In this document: positions 1 through 9,949 of the stretch, one piece after another
How positions within the stretch are numbered: the stretch's first letter is position 1
Layout: each line of letters starts with the position of its first letter
NCBI RefSeq assembly: GCF_003576645.1
Contig: NC_044917.1
Coordinates: 22,455,477-22,519,476 of the forward strand
Length of the DNA stretch: 64,000 bases
DNA from: Ipomoea triloba
Taxonomy: Eukaryota; Streptophyta; Magnoliopsida; Solanales; Convolvulaceae
Direction of reading: 5' to 3'
Made by a program: the position numbers and the translations under genes
The notes under the pieces: model-generated
What the model was told of the DNA's origin: nothing
The model's input: the letters and a program-made list of their open reading frames with translations, nothing else
The model's database searches: none

Positions 1-1310
1 TGAGGAAGAAGAGATTAGACAAGCACTATTTGACATGTCCCCTTTCAAATCTCTTGGGCCAGACGGATATCTCGCAGCTTTTTACCAAAGCAGTTGAATC
101 ACGGTTGGGAGCAGCATCTTGGGAATGGCAAAGACCTTTTTCCGGGATGGATTGTTACCCGAGGAACTAAACGATACGTATATTGCTCTAATTAATTTCG
201 AAAGAACCCCATCTAGAGAAGTATCTCAATTCAGACTTATAAGTCTATGTAACGTGGGATACAAGGTGATTACCAAAACCATTACAAACAGAATCAAGAG
301 TATTATGCCACATTTGGTAGACAATACTTAGTGCAGCTTCATTCCATGCCGGCAGATATCAGATAACTTAGTGACCCATTAGGAAAAAGAAAAACATAAA
401 AGGATTCATGGTACTCAAAATAGATTTTGAAAAAGCATATAACATACTAGCATGGAATTTAATATAGGAGACTTTAAAGCTGGCTGGTTTCAATGACATA
501 TGGTCCCCGAATATCATGCAATGTGTAGAAAGCTCTAGGCTATCAGTACTTTGTGAACCTTTAAAATGGTTTAGACCGGATATGGGCATTCATTAGGGCG
601 ACGCCATGTCCCCGTTATTATTTGTTCTATGTTTGGAGCGACCGAGCCATATCATAAATAAACCAGTAAGAGAGGGTAGTTGGAAAGGAATCCAAGTTGC
701 GAAAGGTAGCCCAGTGGTTACACATCTCAGCTTCGCTAACGACATGGTACTCTTCTCCGAAGCCTCATTGGAACAGATTGAAGTTATTCAGGAATTCTTA
801 GACCTCTTCTACAAAGCTTCAGGGCAGGCAGTAAACTTCCAAAAGTCCAAGATTTATTTCTCACACGAGGTGGATGAAAGCACAATAGAGGAGATTGCAA
901 GATATTTAGCAATTCCCAGAATATCAGACCTGGGAAAATACCTAGGGGTACCATCTGTTCATGGGAGACTAAAATGCAGTCTGTTCACACCCCTATTAAA
1001 CAATGTGACAGAACATTTGGAGGGTTGGAAAGCGAGGCAGCTATCATTGGCAGGAAGAATAGTGTTAGTAAAATCAGTACTCAATGTCATTCCATACTAT
1101 GCCATGCAAACAAACACTATCCCCAAAGGTGTTTGTTCTGCTATTGACCGAGGTATTCGACGCTTTATATGGAGTGGTACACAATCAAAGAAAGGTGGTG
1201 GCATCCACTTGGTTAGATAGGAGCAAGTTACAAAGGAAAAAGATGATGGGGGCCTCGGTATTCGATCCATAGAAGAGATAAATAAAGCATTATTAGTGAA
1301 ACTAGGCTAG
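1..1310 (+). pseudogene. LINE reverse transcriptase, fragmented
   Basis: Bases 1-330 encode the fingers region (an IRQALFDMSPFKSLGPDGY-like stretch, then an ALINFERTP/FRLISLCNVGYKVITK stretch typical of plant LINE RT). Bases 395-600 hold a badly decayed palm segment. Bases 606-1220 encode the C-terminal palm and thumb (QGDAMSPLLF-like start, then LSFANDMVLFSEA). The catalytic FADD box reads F-A-N-D, so one catalytic Asp is replaced by Asn. Stops and frame changes separate the blocks. It would reverse-transcribe LINE RNA if intact; here it is a dead remnant. Confidence 0.85.
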
Positions 1311-1629
1311 AGAGTCCGAAATGAGAAAGGAGGACTCTAGAGAATAGAGATCAATAGTTGCAGCTAAGTACATATAGCGGAAACCGGAGTTGGATAAAAT
1401 GACCCCTAAGACGGGTTCTTTGCACATTTGGCAAGGGATGTCCAAAAGTTCACACATCCTTACCAAAGGAATCAGAATATTGCTGGGAAATGGAATGGCA
1501 ACAAACTTCTAGACAGATCCTTGGATAGACAACACTCCCCTCATCGAGGTACTAATTTCCACTATCCCAGATTATGAGATAAGAGAAAAAGTTAGAGATT
1601 ACTGGTATAATTCAAAGGGCTGGAACTAG

Positions 1630-2035
1630 AGCAAACTAGAAAATCTCCTCCCTCAGCTATCTATAGAAGTCAAGACTGGCTATGCTGACCAATAGGGAAG
1701 AGGACACATACACGATATGCTGGGAACTGGAGAAAATAGGGAACTTTACAGTCCACTCGGCATACAATCTACTTCTACCTCATAGGAATAATATCAATGA
1801 TGACAATTGGTCAAGAATATGGAAATTGAGAGTCCCCAGCCGAATCAACACTTTCATATGGCTGATCAAACAAGGAAAAATCTTGACAAACGTGAAATGG
1901 CGAAGAAGGCTAGGGGATTCAATGGAAGACCTGGACCATGTTCTGCGCGCATGTTCTAGAGCACAACAGGTTTGGGGTGATGCATTCCCAGAAGTAGTGG
2001 GCAGTAGCATTACTAAAAGCTTTGGAGATTAGTTT
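1630..2035 (+). pseudogene. LINE zf-RVT zinc-binding domain
   Basis: The open stretch at 1682-2032 reads as the reverse-transcriptase zinc-binding domain that follows RT in plant LINEs: a W-x-L-x3-G-x-F-x-V-x-S-A-Y-N-L segment, then W-x-R-I-W-K-L-x-V-P-x-R-I, F-I-W-L, and a late D-H-V-L-R-A-C segment. The usual paired cysteines are partly lost (W-R-R-R-L-G-D replaces the normal C-x-x-C region). It is the same element and orientation as the RT fragments upstream. Confidence 0.8.
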
Positions 2036-2149
2036 TCTAGGAATATAAGGAATAACAACAGGTATGAGAGAATGGCACTTGGAATGAGAGATTTGCAGTT
2101 ATCTAAGCTTATGGTCAATCTGGAAATGGAGAAATGTGGCAGTATTTTG

Positions 2150-2430
2150 CACTAGAAGTGGTAGCCTGCATCTCTGGACACAAAGAAATAAAAGGAAAAG
2201 GCAAGAACCTGACTATTGCATGCCGATTTGCTATCGACGTACAGGGTAGCGAAGCTAAAACACATTAAGAGGGAGCAAAATTGTGTTGCTAACACTCTGG
2301 AAAAATCCTTTGAAGATTCTATAGATTTCACTAGATTTACTTCACCTCCTCCTTTTGCCGAGCCAAGCTTCAGAGATGACCAAAGTGGCGTGCCAAAAAG
2401 AAGAGACAATACAGAAGTAGTATAGGACAA
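2150..2430 (+). pseudogene. LINE RNase H-like C-terminal remnant
   Basis: The stretch K-H-I-K-R-E-Q-N-C-V-A-N-T-L-E-K around 2250-2305 matches the end of the RNase H-like domain of plant LINE polyproteins (normally H-x-x-R-x-x-N-x-V-A-D-x-L-A). The Asp of V-A-D is Asn here. A proline-rich tail and an A-rich tract follow. Only the last third of the domain is readable. Confidence 0.6.
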
Positions 2431-2608
2431 CTTAGCAATTTGGGGTTTCCCCCTCCAACAGATGTATATAAAAACCAAAAACAAAAACAAAAACAAACAA
2501 AAAAAAACCCTCTGATTGAAATATTTCAAATGAGGTTGATATTAAACTTTTTTTCAATTTTTACATTAAGTAATGAATCCATAATTGACTAATGGCAAGA
2601 GTAATTTA

Positions 2609-2917
2609 GGGTGTGTTTGGTTCGCACATGGGAATCGGAATCGAAATGGGAATGTGTATTAAATACTTGGTAATGGTCATGGATTTTGGTGAAAGTATTT
2701 TCCATGTTTGGTAGTAGGGTGGAATGAGAATGACTATTAATAGTTGGGGAAGCAGTTGACGAGGAAAGGGATGAAACCCTTATTTTATTAGGGAATGAGT
2801 TTTGCAATTAAGGAGTAATCAAACCCCATAGTAGTGTTCTAAAAACCTGTCAACCAAACAATAACAACGACTTTGATACCCATTTCTGATAGTTAAACCT
2901 GTCAACCAAACACACCC
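2609..2917. mobile_element. Tourist-like (PIF/Harbinger) MITE
   Basis: The 309-bp element begins GGGTGTGTTTGGTT and ends AACCAAACACACCC, a perfect 14-bp terminal inverted repeat, and is flanked by TTA on both sides (2606-2608 and 2918-2920). A 3-bp TTA/TAA target duplication with a G-rich terminus is the mark of Tourist/PIF-Harbinger MITEs. No transposase is encoded. A related copy in inverted orientation lies at 45580-45880. Confidence 0.9.
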
Positions 2918-3030
2918 TTAATGTAATTGTAATTTAATTTAAAAATTGAAAAATATGAGTGTAAACACAAAAATTCGAAATTGTATATATTCACAATATC
3001 GAGTTATAGTGTGTGTATCATTGAAGGTGC

Positions 3031-4041
3031 ATGGTTTCGTGAGCAAATGACATGGATTTGACTAGGGAGTTCATGGCACTTCACCAAGTGGCGTCACACT
3101 TGGACTCCCACATCCTCATTCGGTTAGGGCATTTCATCGAACACCTTGTCTACCACTCCTCTCGGACCTCGTCCTTTCAGACTAAGGGCGGAGATGTGGG
3201 TGAGTTGGACTCGTGAGTGGCCGCTATCGCGCACACACTCACTTTCACTGGGTTTGCTACCTAATGTGGTCACACTTAGGCACAAAACTTAAAGAACATC
3301 AACCACACAAGCTTATCATCCAACATTCAAAAAGCTCACATATCTAAAATCAATTTCATATCAAATCAACCACATAGTTTAGCTTCGGGGCCACCAATCC
3401 CCTTTCTAATATACTCTAGCATTAAAATAAAGAAACAAGAAGAAGAAATGAAAATCTCAAAGAAAGCAAGCATTAAATTAAGACATTGAAGAGAAGAGTT
3501 ACCACCCATAAGAATGGATCCTTTACATCTTGTTCTTGAAATTTCAATCCTTCTAATCTTGCTCTTGAATCTAATCTAATCTAAAAGAGAAGGAATTTTC
3601 CCCAAAAGGGGAGAAAACCATAAGGAATTTGAGATCTAAAATATTATATGGCTTCTCTCCCTTAGGTTTTGGGAAAAAGGGGTTTAATAGGTGACAAAAA
3701 GCCAAAATTCCCGAAATGGCCCTTGTGGCCCGACCACGCATGTCACCACGCGTGGTGGAGGGCGTGGACGGCTACTGGAAATGTTCCACGCCCCTCCACA
3801 CGCGTGTTGGGATGCGTGGGAAGATCCTGCTTTGCGGCTTCGTTTGTCTTTTGCTTTGTTTAGCTTTAAATCCCTTTCTGATCTGTAAAATACTTCAAAA
3901 CTTTTCCTAGAATCAATGTTAGAAGATTTTGATCACATCCGAGCTTAAAATGCATGAGATTGTTATAAACGGGTGGCAAAACTTTACACTTTTATCCCAT
4001 TTTAGACCCTTAATATGGACTATTCTTTGTGCTTATTATCA
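3031..4041 (-). repeat. Element A 3' LTR, truncated at its U5 end
   Basis: About 1.01 kb almost identical to 7650-8659. The inner end reads TGCTTATTATCA on the plus strand, i.e. the element-sense LTR starts TGATAA. The first 260 bp of the partner (7390-7649) are missing, and similarity stops abruptly at 3031. A GC-rich ACGCGT-containing island sits at about 3728-3830. Confidence 0.85.
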
Positions 4042-4044
4042 AAG

Positions 4045-4079
4045 TTTCCACACTTAAACCTTGCTTGTCCTCAAGCAAG
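4045..4079 (-). other. Element A polypurine tract plus TCCT-loop hairpin (module 1)
   Basis: Plus strand TTTCCACACTTAAA is, in element sense, a purine-rich TTTAAGTGTGGAAA tract lying next to the 3' LTR, where the plus-strand primer of an LTR retrotransposon belongs. It is followed by a perfect hairpin CTTGCTTG-TCCT-CAAGCAAG (4060-4079). The same pairing recurs about 1.1 kb away at 5151-5186 and in elements C and E. Confidence 0.7.
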
Positions 4080-5478
4080 CATACTTTTCTAAACTCTAAT
4101 CATATAAGCACCAGGAATAGTATGCACTCTCATCGGTTGATCAATCAAGTGATGTGCGGGCATTTAGAATGGAGTGAGTGAAATCCCCTACACTATCCAC
4201 CAAAGCCACTAAGCTCATGTCATTTAAATATAAGGAATATGCCAAGGAAGTTTTAAAGTTTCATGATTCGATAACAAGAAAAATTACGTTCACACCTTTC
4301 AAGCATGCATCCAATTGGGGTTCACCTTTCTATTTTGTAGGGGCCTAGAAAGCCGATCCCACTAGTGGGAACGATGCGCACAACCTAGCCAAATTTCCAA
4401 CCATACGCCAAAGCCCCTTTACGCAAATATAAGTGAGGGTAGGGACATGGACCGCTCATCGCTATGGCTTGGGCGATCGCTCTATTTTCTCACTTCCTAG
4501 GATAACGTCATCAGGTGACCCGACTTCACATGGAGCCCCATATTTTTTCGAAGACAGTGCAATGGGTGCCTGAATCCTAGCGAAGCGGCTCACCTCCTCT
4601 CTATTCTTCTCATCTTCCAGGATCTCTTTGGGATAATCGACTTCACATGGAGCCCCATGCTTTTTCGAAGACGGTACAATGGTTACCCCGTATCCTGGCA
4701 AGATGGCTCACCTCTGATTTTATCTCTAGGAGTGGCCTTTGCCTTTTCACTTTTCACCAATCGACCCCTCATGCCTTTTCTTGGGATTAGGGTTTTTCAC
4801 TCTATGCTCACTTAGGCTCAGCTTTTGCCCCATTCCCTACCAAGTTAAGTTCAGTTTTCGGGCTTCGCTGAGCTTGTCTTTCTCAAACTAAGGGGGTACG
4901 CACTCCCACTTCGAGAGATCCTTAACTCAGGTCTCAACAAAATCAATAGGTGAATATCATGCAGTCACACAAAGATATATGATCAAAAATTTCAATTTGG
5001 GTGTAATTTGTACTTCCAAGGCATATTTCAAATATTAATTCGACACGAGATTAGGAACCCTCCTGGATAGTATTGACAATAACACTCCCTCTAGTTCATA
5101 TGCCCTATCACTCGGTCAGTCAACTAATTCAAGCAAAGCGGTACCCATCCTTTCCACACTTAAAAGATAACATCGTCCTCGATGTTGCCATGAGGATCGG
5201 TGGAAAAAGGAATAGTGTTCAAAAGGTATCTACAAAAGCCCCTTTTCCACACTTAAAAGTGTTTTTCGGGCTAGAACAATTCTAATTTTAATGAAATCAC
5301 ATCCGACATAACAATTCGTGACGATGTTTGATGATCGATAGTGGGCAATTCCTGACTCTCGGATGGATGGTCTGTACTTGTTAGCTCAACTGAGGTTATA
5401 GAAACATTATTGAAACAACGAAAAAGAAGAGTATACTATCAATAATAAGAAAAACTTAATGAAATATAAGATAACATT
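4080..5478 (-). other. Element A interior, noncoding 3' region
   Basis: I see no protein family here. The stretch between the acidic ORF and the 3' LTR contains a local direct repeat (ACTTCACATGGAGCCCCAT at about 4524 and 4641) and the second polypurine/hairpin module at 5151-5186. Open frames here are short and lack coding character. Confidence 0.5.
5151..5186 (-). other. Second polypurine-like tract plus TCCT-loop hairpin (module 2)
   Basis: TTTCCACACTTAAAAG is followed by the hairpin AACATCG-TCCT-CGATGTT (5169-5186). It repeats the architecture of module 1 at 4045-4079 with a different stem but the same TCCT loop. Another TTTCCACACTTAAAAG copy without a hairpin lies near 5246. It may act as an internal plus-strand priming site, or be an RNA signal; this is inference. 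Confidence 0.6.
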
Positions 5479-5525
5479 GGGACTGCCTCCCAAGTGCGCC
5501 ATGGTTTAACGTCTCCGGCCAGACG
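5479..5525 (-). other. Conserved post-ORF motif with CGTCT/AGACG hairpin
   Basis: Plus strand GGGACTGCCTCCCAAG...GCGCC...GTTTAACGTC ends in a perfect 5-bp stem CGTCT-CCGGCC-AGACG (5510-5525). The same motif occurs after the protease fragment of element C (20711-20760) and, degraded, after the acidic ORF of element E (59130-59178). Similar motifs downstream of coding regions are common in plant Athila/Tat-type elements. Confidence 0.65.
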
Positions 5526-5534
5526 TGGTATGTC

Positions 5535-6299
5535 CTATCCTTCGAGGCACACCGATTTAGGGACCCGACTAAGCATCCCATGCACTCTAGCTTCAAGGTA
5601 TGCCCGGAGGTGGGGAATATCCTTGAATTCAAAAGCAAAGAAGGGGAAAATGTAGTTTATTAATAAATAAGCACATGGTACTGTCCTAAGATGTTTAAGG
5701 ATAGTGTGCCCCTCTTCTCCCTTCTCATCACATGTTCCATCCCCTAAAAATTTGTCCTTAAAGGTCTCCCAATGAACACTTTCTCCACCGTTTATCACAT
5801 CGAAAGCGTTCTTTCTACACTCTTGTTCTTTTGGATTGTCAATGGTGACAATCTTTTCCCCTTGTTCCCTTTTTCCTTCTATGATCTCTAGTAACTCTTT
5901 GTCCTCCCACGTGGGATTATCACACTCATAAAATTCACTTTCACAAGAATGAAAAGATTTTTCATCATCCTCACTCCCCAAATCATCACAGAATTGCAAG
6001 GAATCATACTCCCATGAGCAAAAAGGAACTTTATCACATTCATCAAAATTATCATGAATTATAAAGGAATCATCCTCACAAACGTTATAAGAATTTTCAA
6101 TAAGAATTGGAGTGAGAATCTTACCTTGTGTGGGTTCTTTGTCTTCCCACACAATTTCAATGTGATCCTCGTCCTCACTCTCAATCTCTTCCCATTGTGG
6201 TATGTTTAACTCGAAAGTCGAAACTTCTTGAAGTACCGGGGCATCAAGTTCTTCTGATTCTTCTACACTCACCTCCTCATCGTTAATTGTCTTTTCCAT
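5535..6299 (-). CDS. Element A acidic ORF, unknown function
   Basis: A 254-residue open frame starting M-E-K-T-I-N-D, 10 bp after the stop of the preceding frame. It is strongly acidic (runs such as E-S-E-D-E-D-H-I-E and D-D-L-G-S-E-D-D-E-K), with scattered Cys and Trp and no recognisable catalytic motif. Its C-terminal region ends with H-L-R-A-Y-L-E-A-R-V-H-G-M-L, which resembles H-L-K-T-Y-L-E-E-K-F at the end of the acidic ORF in element E. That shared tail, and the same position after a Gln/Met-rich coiled segment, suggest homologous proteins. I do not recognise the family; a structural or accessory protein of the element is only a guess. Confidence 0.6.
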   Translation of the reverse strand: MEKTINDEEVSVEESEELDAPVLQEVSTFELNIPQWEEIESEDEDHIEIVWEDKEPTQGKILTPILIENSYNVCEDDSFIIHDNFDECDKVPFCSWEYDSLQFCDDLGSEDDEKSFHSCESEFYECDNPTWEDKELLEIIEGKREQGEKIVTIDNPKEQECRKNAFDVINGGESVHWETFKDKFLGDGTCDEKGEEGHTILKHLRTVPCAYLLINYIFPFFAFEFKDIPHLRAYLEARVHGMLSRVPKSVCLEG

Positions 6300-6311
6300 C
6301 TTGTCACTCTC

Positions 6312-7128
6312 TCACTGGTTGGTCTCCATTGTCGGGTGGTCATTTGTGACGGGGTTGTCAACCATTAGTAGCATTCTTTTCATGAGTTCTTCTAACATCG
6401 ATAGCATTTTAGTCTCAATTTCGTCTAGTGGAAGTCCTTCCTCACGAAGAGTAACAAGATTCTTCTTCATTTCTGTTCTAATTTCGTCCCTCAAGTTGAC
6501 CGTATCCTCCCTAGCCATTTGTATGAACATTTCTAATTTATCCCTCAAGATTTGGATTTCGTCGTTGACCGGTGGAAGGTACTCACAAGATGGTCTCTCA
6601 TAAGGTATATATGGATTGGGTGAAATTTTGAGCAGAAGGTGGTGTTTCTGGGAAATATCTATCATTTCATTGTGGTGGGGGTGGATAACTAGGATTAGTG
6701 TAAGAATGAGAATACCGATTTCTCTCAGGATTATAATTTGATGGAGGGTTATAATGAAATGGAGGTTTAACAATTGAAGGAATTGTGGCCTTTAATGTTG
6801 GTTCACAATTGGGATCAATTTCTTTCATGACTTGAATGAGTTGGTTGTTAATACTCTCAGCTATAGAACTAAGGGATTCCTCTCCATTTTGGTATGTAGG
6901 TTTCTCAATTCTTTCATGGTTAAGCATAGAGGGGGTATCATAAGGATATTGTGTGTAGTTTGGATAAGGGAAAGTATTCGGGTAAGGAGTGTAGATATAT
7001 TGTGGTGGTGGGTATTCATAAGGATTTGGATAATAATATGGGTAAGGTTCATAGGTTTGGGGTGGAATAGTTGTTGTATATGGTCTTCCATGGTATGGGT
7101 AACCATGGGGATAGGTGTAAGCACTCAT
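6312..7128 (-). pseudogene. Element A Tyr/Pro-rich gag-position ORF, frameshifted
   Basis: The frame from 7128 to 6667 encodes a Tyr/Pro-rich, low-complexity N-terminus (Y-P-H-G-Y-P-Y-H-G-R-P-Y, then repeated P-Y-x-Y-Y-P-N-P). A second frame carries on from about 6665 to 6312 with a helical segment (I-L-R-D-K-L-E-M-F-I-Q-M, then M-L-S-M-L-E-E-L-M-K-R-M). The join at about 6670 looks like one frameshift within a single ORF. It sits right after the PBS, where gag belongs, but I see no gag capsid signature or zinc knuckle. It stops 10 bp before the acidic ORF. Confidence 0.55.
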
Positions 7129-7368
7129 TTGTAAGCTTCAATTGATTTGATGAAGAAAATTTCCTGTGCAAAGCTTAACAAACACAAATATTTCGCAACT
7201 AGAAGTAGTTGCAAGTGAGTTAACAAAATATTCGAAGATAGTATGCTCACTTTTTCAATCAAGCAACCAAAAATGAGAAAATAAAATAAACAAAAAGAAA
7301 GAAAGCAATTCAAGAACTCTTTCAAATCTACTTCAAAAATGTCAACACAATTCAAGAACCGTTTGCCA

Positions 7369-7386
7369 TCCCCTGCAACGGTGCCA
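7369..7386 (-). other. Element A primer binding site (tRNA-Asp)
   Basis: Element-sense TGGCACCGTTGCAGGGGA matches the plant tRNA-Asp 3' end (TGGCGCCGTTGCCGGGGA) with two changes. It lies 3 bp inside the 5' LTR edge at 7390, as expected for minus-strand priming. Confidence 0.85.
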
Positions 7387-7389
7387 TTT

Positions 7390-8659
7390 TGATTGCTGTG
7401 GTTTAGTGTGAGGTGGTATGGAAGGTGTTAAAACGAAGAGTCAAGACTCCCCGAGTGTCGTGTCTCTCAAGGATGACAAATTGGAACGAATATGTGTTGG
7501 CATTTAGGAGGTTGAAAAGGAAGAGTTACGGGAATAGCTAAGGCTAGGATTCATTTTGTAAGAAAGTAGAAGGTTGAAAATGGTTGTCTTTAAAGAAAAT
7601 GAAAGGTGGAGATTGGGGCTCGAGGCTATCCTATGCGGTCTACCGTCTTATGGTTTCGCGAGCAAATGACGTGGATTTGACTAGGGAGTTCATGGCACTT
7701 CACCAAGTGGCGTCACACTTGGACTCCCACATCCTCATTCGATTGGGGCATTTCATCGAACACCTTGTCTACCACTCCTCTCGGACCTCGTCCTTTCGGA
7801 CTAAGGGCGGAGATGTGGGTGAGTTGGACTCGTGAGTGGCCGCTATCGCGCACACACTCACTTTCACTGGGTTTGCTACCTAATGTGGTCACACTTAGGC
7901 ACAAAGCTTAAAGAACATCAACCACACAAGCTTATCATCCAACATTCAAAAAGCTCACATATCTAAAAGCAATTTCACATCAAATCAACCACATAGTTTA
8001 GCTTCGGGGCCACCAATCCCCTTTCTAATCTACTCTAGCATTAAAATAAAGAAACAAGAAGAAGAAATGAAAATCTCAAAGAAAGCAAGCATTAAATTAA
8101 GACATTGAAGAGAAGAGTTACCACCCATAAGAATGGATCCTTTACATCTTGTTCTTGAAATTTCAATCCTTCTAATCTTGCTCTTGAATATAATCTAATC
8201 TAAAAGGGAAGGAATTTTTTCCCAAGAGGGGAGAAAACCCTAAGGAATTTCATATCTAAACTATTCTATGACTGCTCTCCCTTAGGTTTTGGGAAAAAGG
8301 GGTTTATATAGGTGACAAAAAGCCAAAATTCCCAAAATGGCCCTTGTGGCCCGACCACGCATGTCACCACGCGTGGTGGAGGGCGTGGACGGCTACTGGA
8401 AATGTTCCACGCCCCTCCACACGCGTGTTGGGATGCGTGGGAAGATCCTGCTTTGCTGCTTCGTTTGTCTTTTGCTTTGTTTAGCTTCAAATCCCTTTCC
8501 GATCTGTAAAATACTTCAAAACTTTTCCTAGAATCAATGTTAGAAGATTTTGATCACATCCGAGCTTAAAATGCATGAGATTGTTATAAACGGGTGGCAA
8601 AACTTTACACTTATATCCCATTTTAGACCCTTAATATGTACTATTCTTGGTGCTTATCA
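7390..8659 (-). repeat. Element A 5' LTR
   Basis: A 1270-bp repeat, complete at both ends: plus strand starts TGATTGCTG next to the PBS and ends GTGCTTATCA. It is almost identical to 3031-4041 over the shared part. A GC-rich island with ACGCGT sites at about 8350-8450 stands out from an AT-rich background. Confidence 0.85.
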
Positions 8660-9165
8660 TTAAGTTGGTCCAATAATCAACCTCAAAATTATGCCCAACA
8701 AGAACTTATCAGTCCATTTTCTGGGTTCAAATTTTCTGTGTCTACAAATTGCCCCCTCGAGACTTGCTGAGACATGCTGCTTGATGTGCTTGGAGCGAGC
8801 AAGTCTTGAAATTTAAAATTTGACACGACCTTAAGTCAATGGATCAAAATAATAGATCAAGCTTCAATCAACCCATTAATTTTAATGAACATATGCTTGG
8901 AAGAAAATTGGTACTCAGGGCCCAATATGCAAATCCAATGACACACACTGCAGATCTAACATTTCAACGTACCAAGAATTGAAAACCCCTTAGAATTAAA
9001 TACAAATCAGTAGGGTTTTAACCAATCCAGGGTGATAATACTAAAATCTAGAATTATCTCTAAACTCAACAATCGTGTTTCCCTCTTGATTATCAGTTCA
9101 GCATCACAAACCCAGTTAATATCAAACTCAAACTCCATGTTGGACTCAAACACTCACAAATCACC
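8660..9165. other. Region upstream of the PMD pseudogene; probable Tat-type LTR/UTR remains
   Basis: No gene is visible. The text around 8740-8800 (GCCCCCTCGAGACTTGCTGA) is of a kind often met in Tat-lineage gypsy LTRs and UTRs, and would be antisense to the pol fragment at 27922-29759. The assignment rests on position and resemblance only. Confidence 0.35.
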
Positions 9166-9320
9166 TATAAATAGAACCAGAACCCATCATATTCATCACC
9201 AAATTGAAGCAACAGATTAAGGAGAACTGATTTGCAGTCTGCCTTTTCAATCAGGTAAATTCTTTACTCTTTATTTTCTATCTTCCCTATTTGCCATTTC
9301 ATTTACAGAGGAGTGACAAG
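9164..9320 (+). promoter_or_regulatory. Candidate promoter TATA box and 5'UTR intron of the PMD pseudogene
   Basis: CTATAAATAG at about 9166-9175 is a good plant TATA box. About 80 bp on, CAG|GTAAATT (donor at 9255) and TTCATTTACAG|AGG (acceptor at about 9309) would define a 55-bp intron. The PMD frame opens at 10932 after another acceptor-like TTTTTTTTTGTAG at about 10889. This is a model from consensus signals, not transcript evidence. Confidence 0.4.
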
Positions 9321-9396
9321 ACCATTCAAGAAATAACCCGAAATCAAGAATCAATGAAGTTCACAAACCCAAGAAGGAAGCAACGGGGAATCTATC

Positions 9397-9650
9397 GGGT
9401 AGAACAACCACCGAAGCGCGGTATCATTGATGCCGCCCGAGAGTGGGTTTCTACTTGGACTACCCAGGTTTCTGTTGCTGTTGGAGCTCTCCACCCGGGA
9501 CCTCCAAAGTCTTCCCTCCTCTGTCAAATTGCTACAACGAAGAGCAACGAGAAGTCTGCCGAGTAGAACAACCACCGGAGCGCGGTATCAATGATACTGC
9601 CGGAGCGTGAATTTCTACACGGAGTAGACGAATTTCTGTTGTTGACGGAG
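9397..9650. repeat. Tandem repeat, period about 164 bp, in presumed 5'UTR
   Basis: The stretch beginning GTAGAACAACCACCGAAGCG at about 9399 recurs as GTAGAACAACCACCGGAGCG at about 9563, with GCGGTATCA and TTTCTAC following in both. A shorter 27-bp repeat (CTGTGCCCTACTAGTTCTCA and a near copy) follows at about 9790-9845. Copies have diverged, so this is not a recent or assembly duplication. Confidence 0.75.
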
Positions 9651-9949
9651 TTTCTCATCGGACTGCTCAACCGCCAACCGCCAACGCTGCCTCCTTGTCA
9701 ACAGCACACTGCCGCTTTCAAAGTCTAGAGCCCGTTGGAGCTTTCTGTCGCTGGAGTTGTTTGTCATCTGTTGGAGGCCGCCGAAATCTGCTGTGCCCTA
9801 CTAGTTCTCACCAGAATCTGCTGTGCCCTACTGGTTCTCACCAGAATTATTTTCTCCGCCGTTGAAGTCATCAAAGCTCTTTGCCGTCTGTCGTCAAAAC
9901 TGGGTCGCCACCGTGAACAAGAAAAGCTGTACCCATGAACTTAAGATGA

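Larger units (their letters stand above)
1..2510 (+). mobile_element. Decayed L1-type LINE (non-LTR retrotransposon)
   Basis: A series of plus-strand fragments keeps the order of a plant L1-type ORF2: reverse transcriptase, zf-RVT zinc-binding region, then an RNase H-like tail. An A-rich tract near 2470-2510 fits a LINE 3' tail. The 5' end, including the endonuclease, lies outside the window or is lost. Frameshifts and stops are frequent, so the copy is inactive. The family is clear from the protein fragments; the exact ends are approximate. Confidence 0.85.
3031..8659 (-). mobile_element. Element A: non-autonomous gypsy-type LTR retrotransposon
   Basis: Two near-identical repeats (3031-4041 and 7390-8659) bracket a 3.3-kb interior. 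The element reads right to left: 5' LTR at 7390-8659, tRNA-Asp primer binding site at 7369-7386, a Tyr/Pro-rich ORF, an acidic ORF, a noncoding stretch with conserved hairpins, a polypurine tract at the inner edge of the left LTR. There is no protease, RT, RNase H or integrase, so it must depend on another element. The left LTR lacks about 260 bp at its outer (U5) side. It shares this layout with element E (56219-62273). Confidence 0.85.

Noticed and set aside
3669..3910. Overlapping GC-rich open frames in the element A LTR (and copy at 8266-8531)
   Set aside because: Several frames on both strands are open because of the ACGCGT island; they lie within an LTR and have no coding character.
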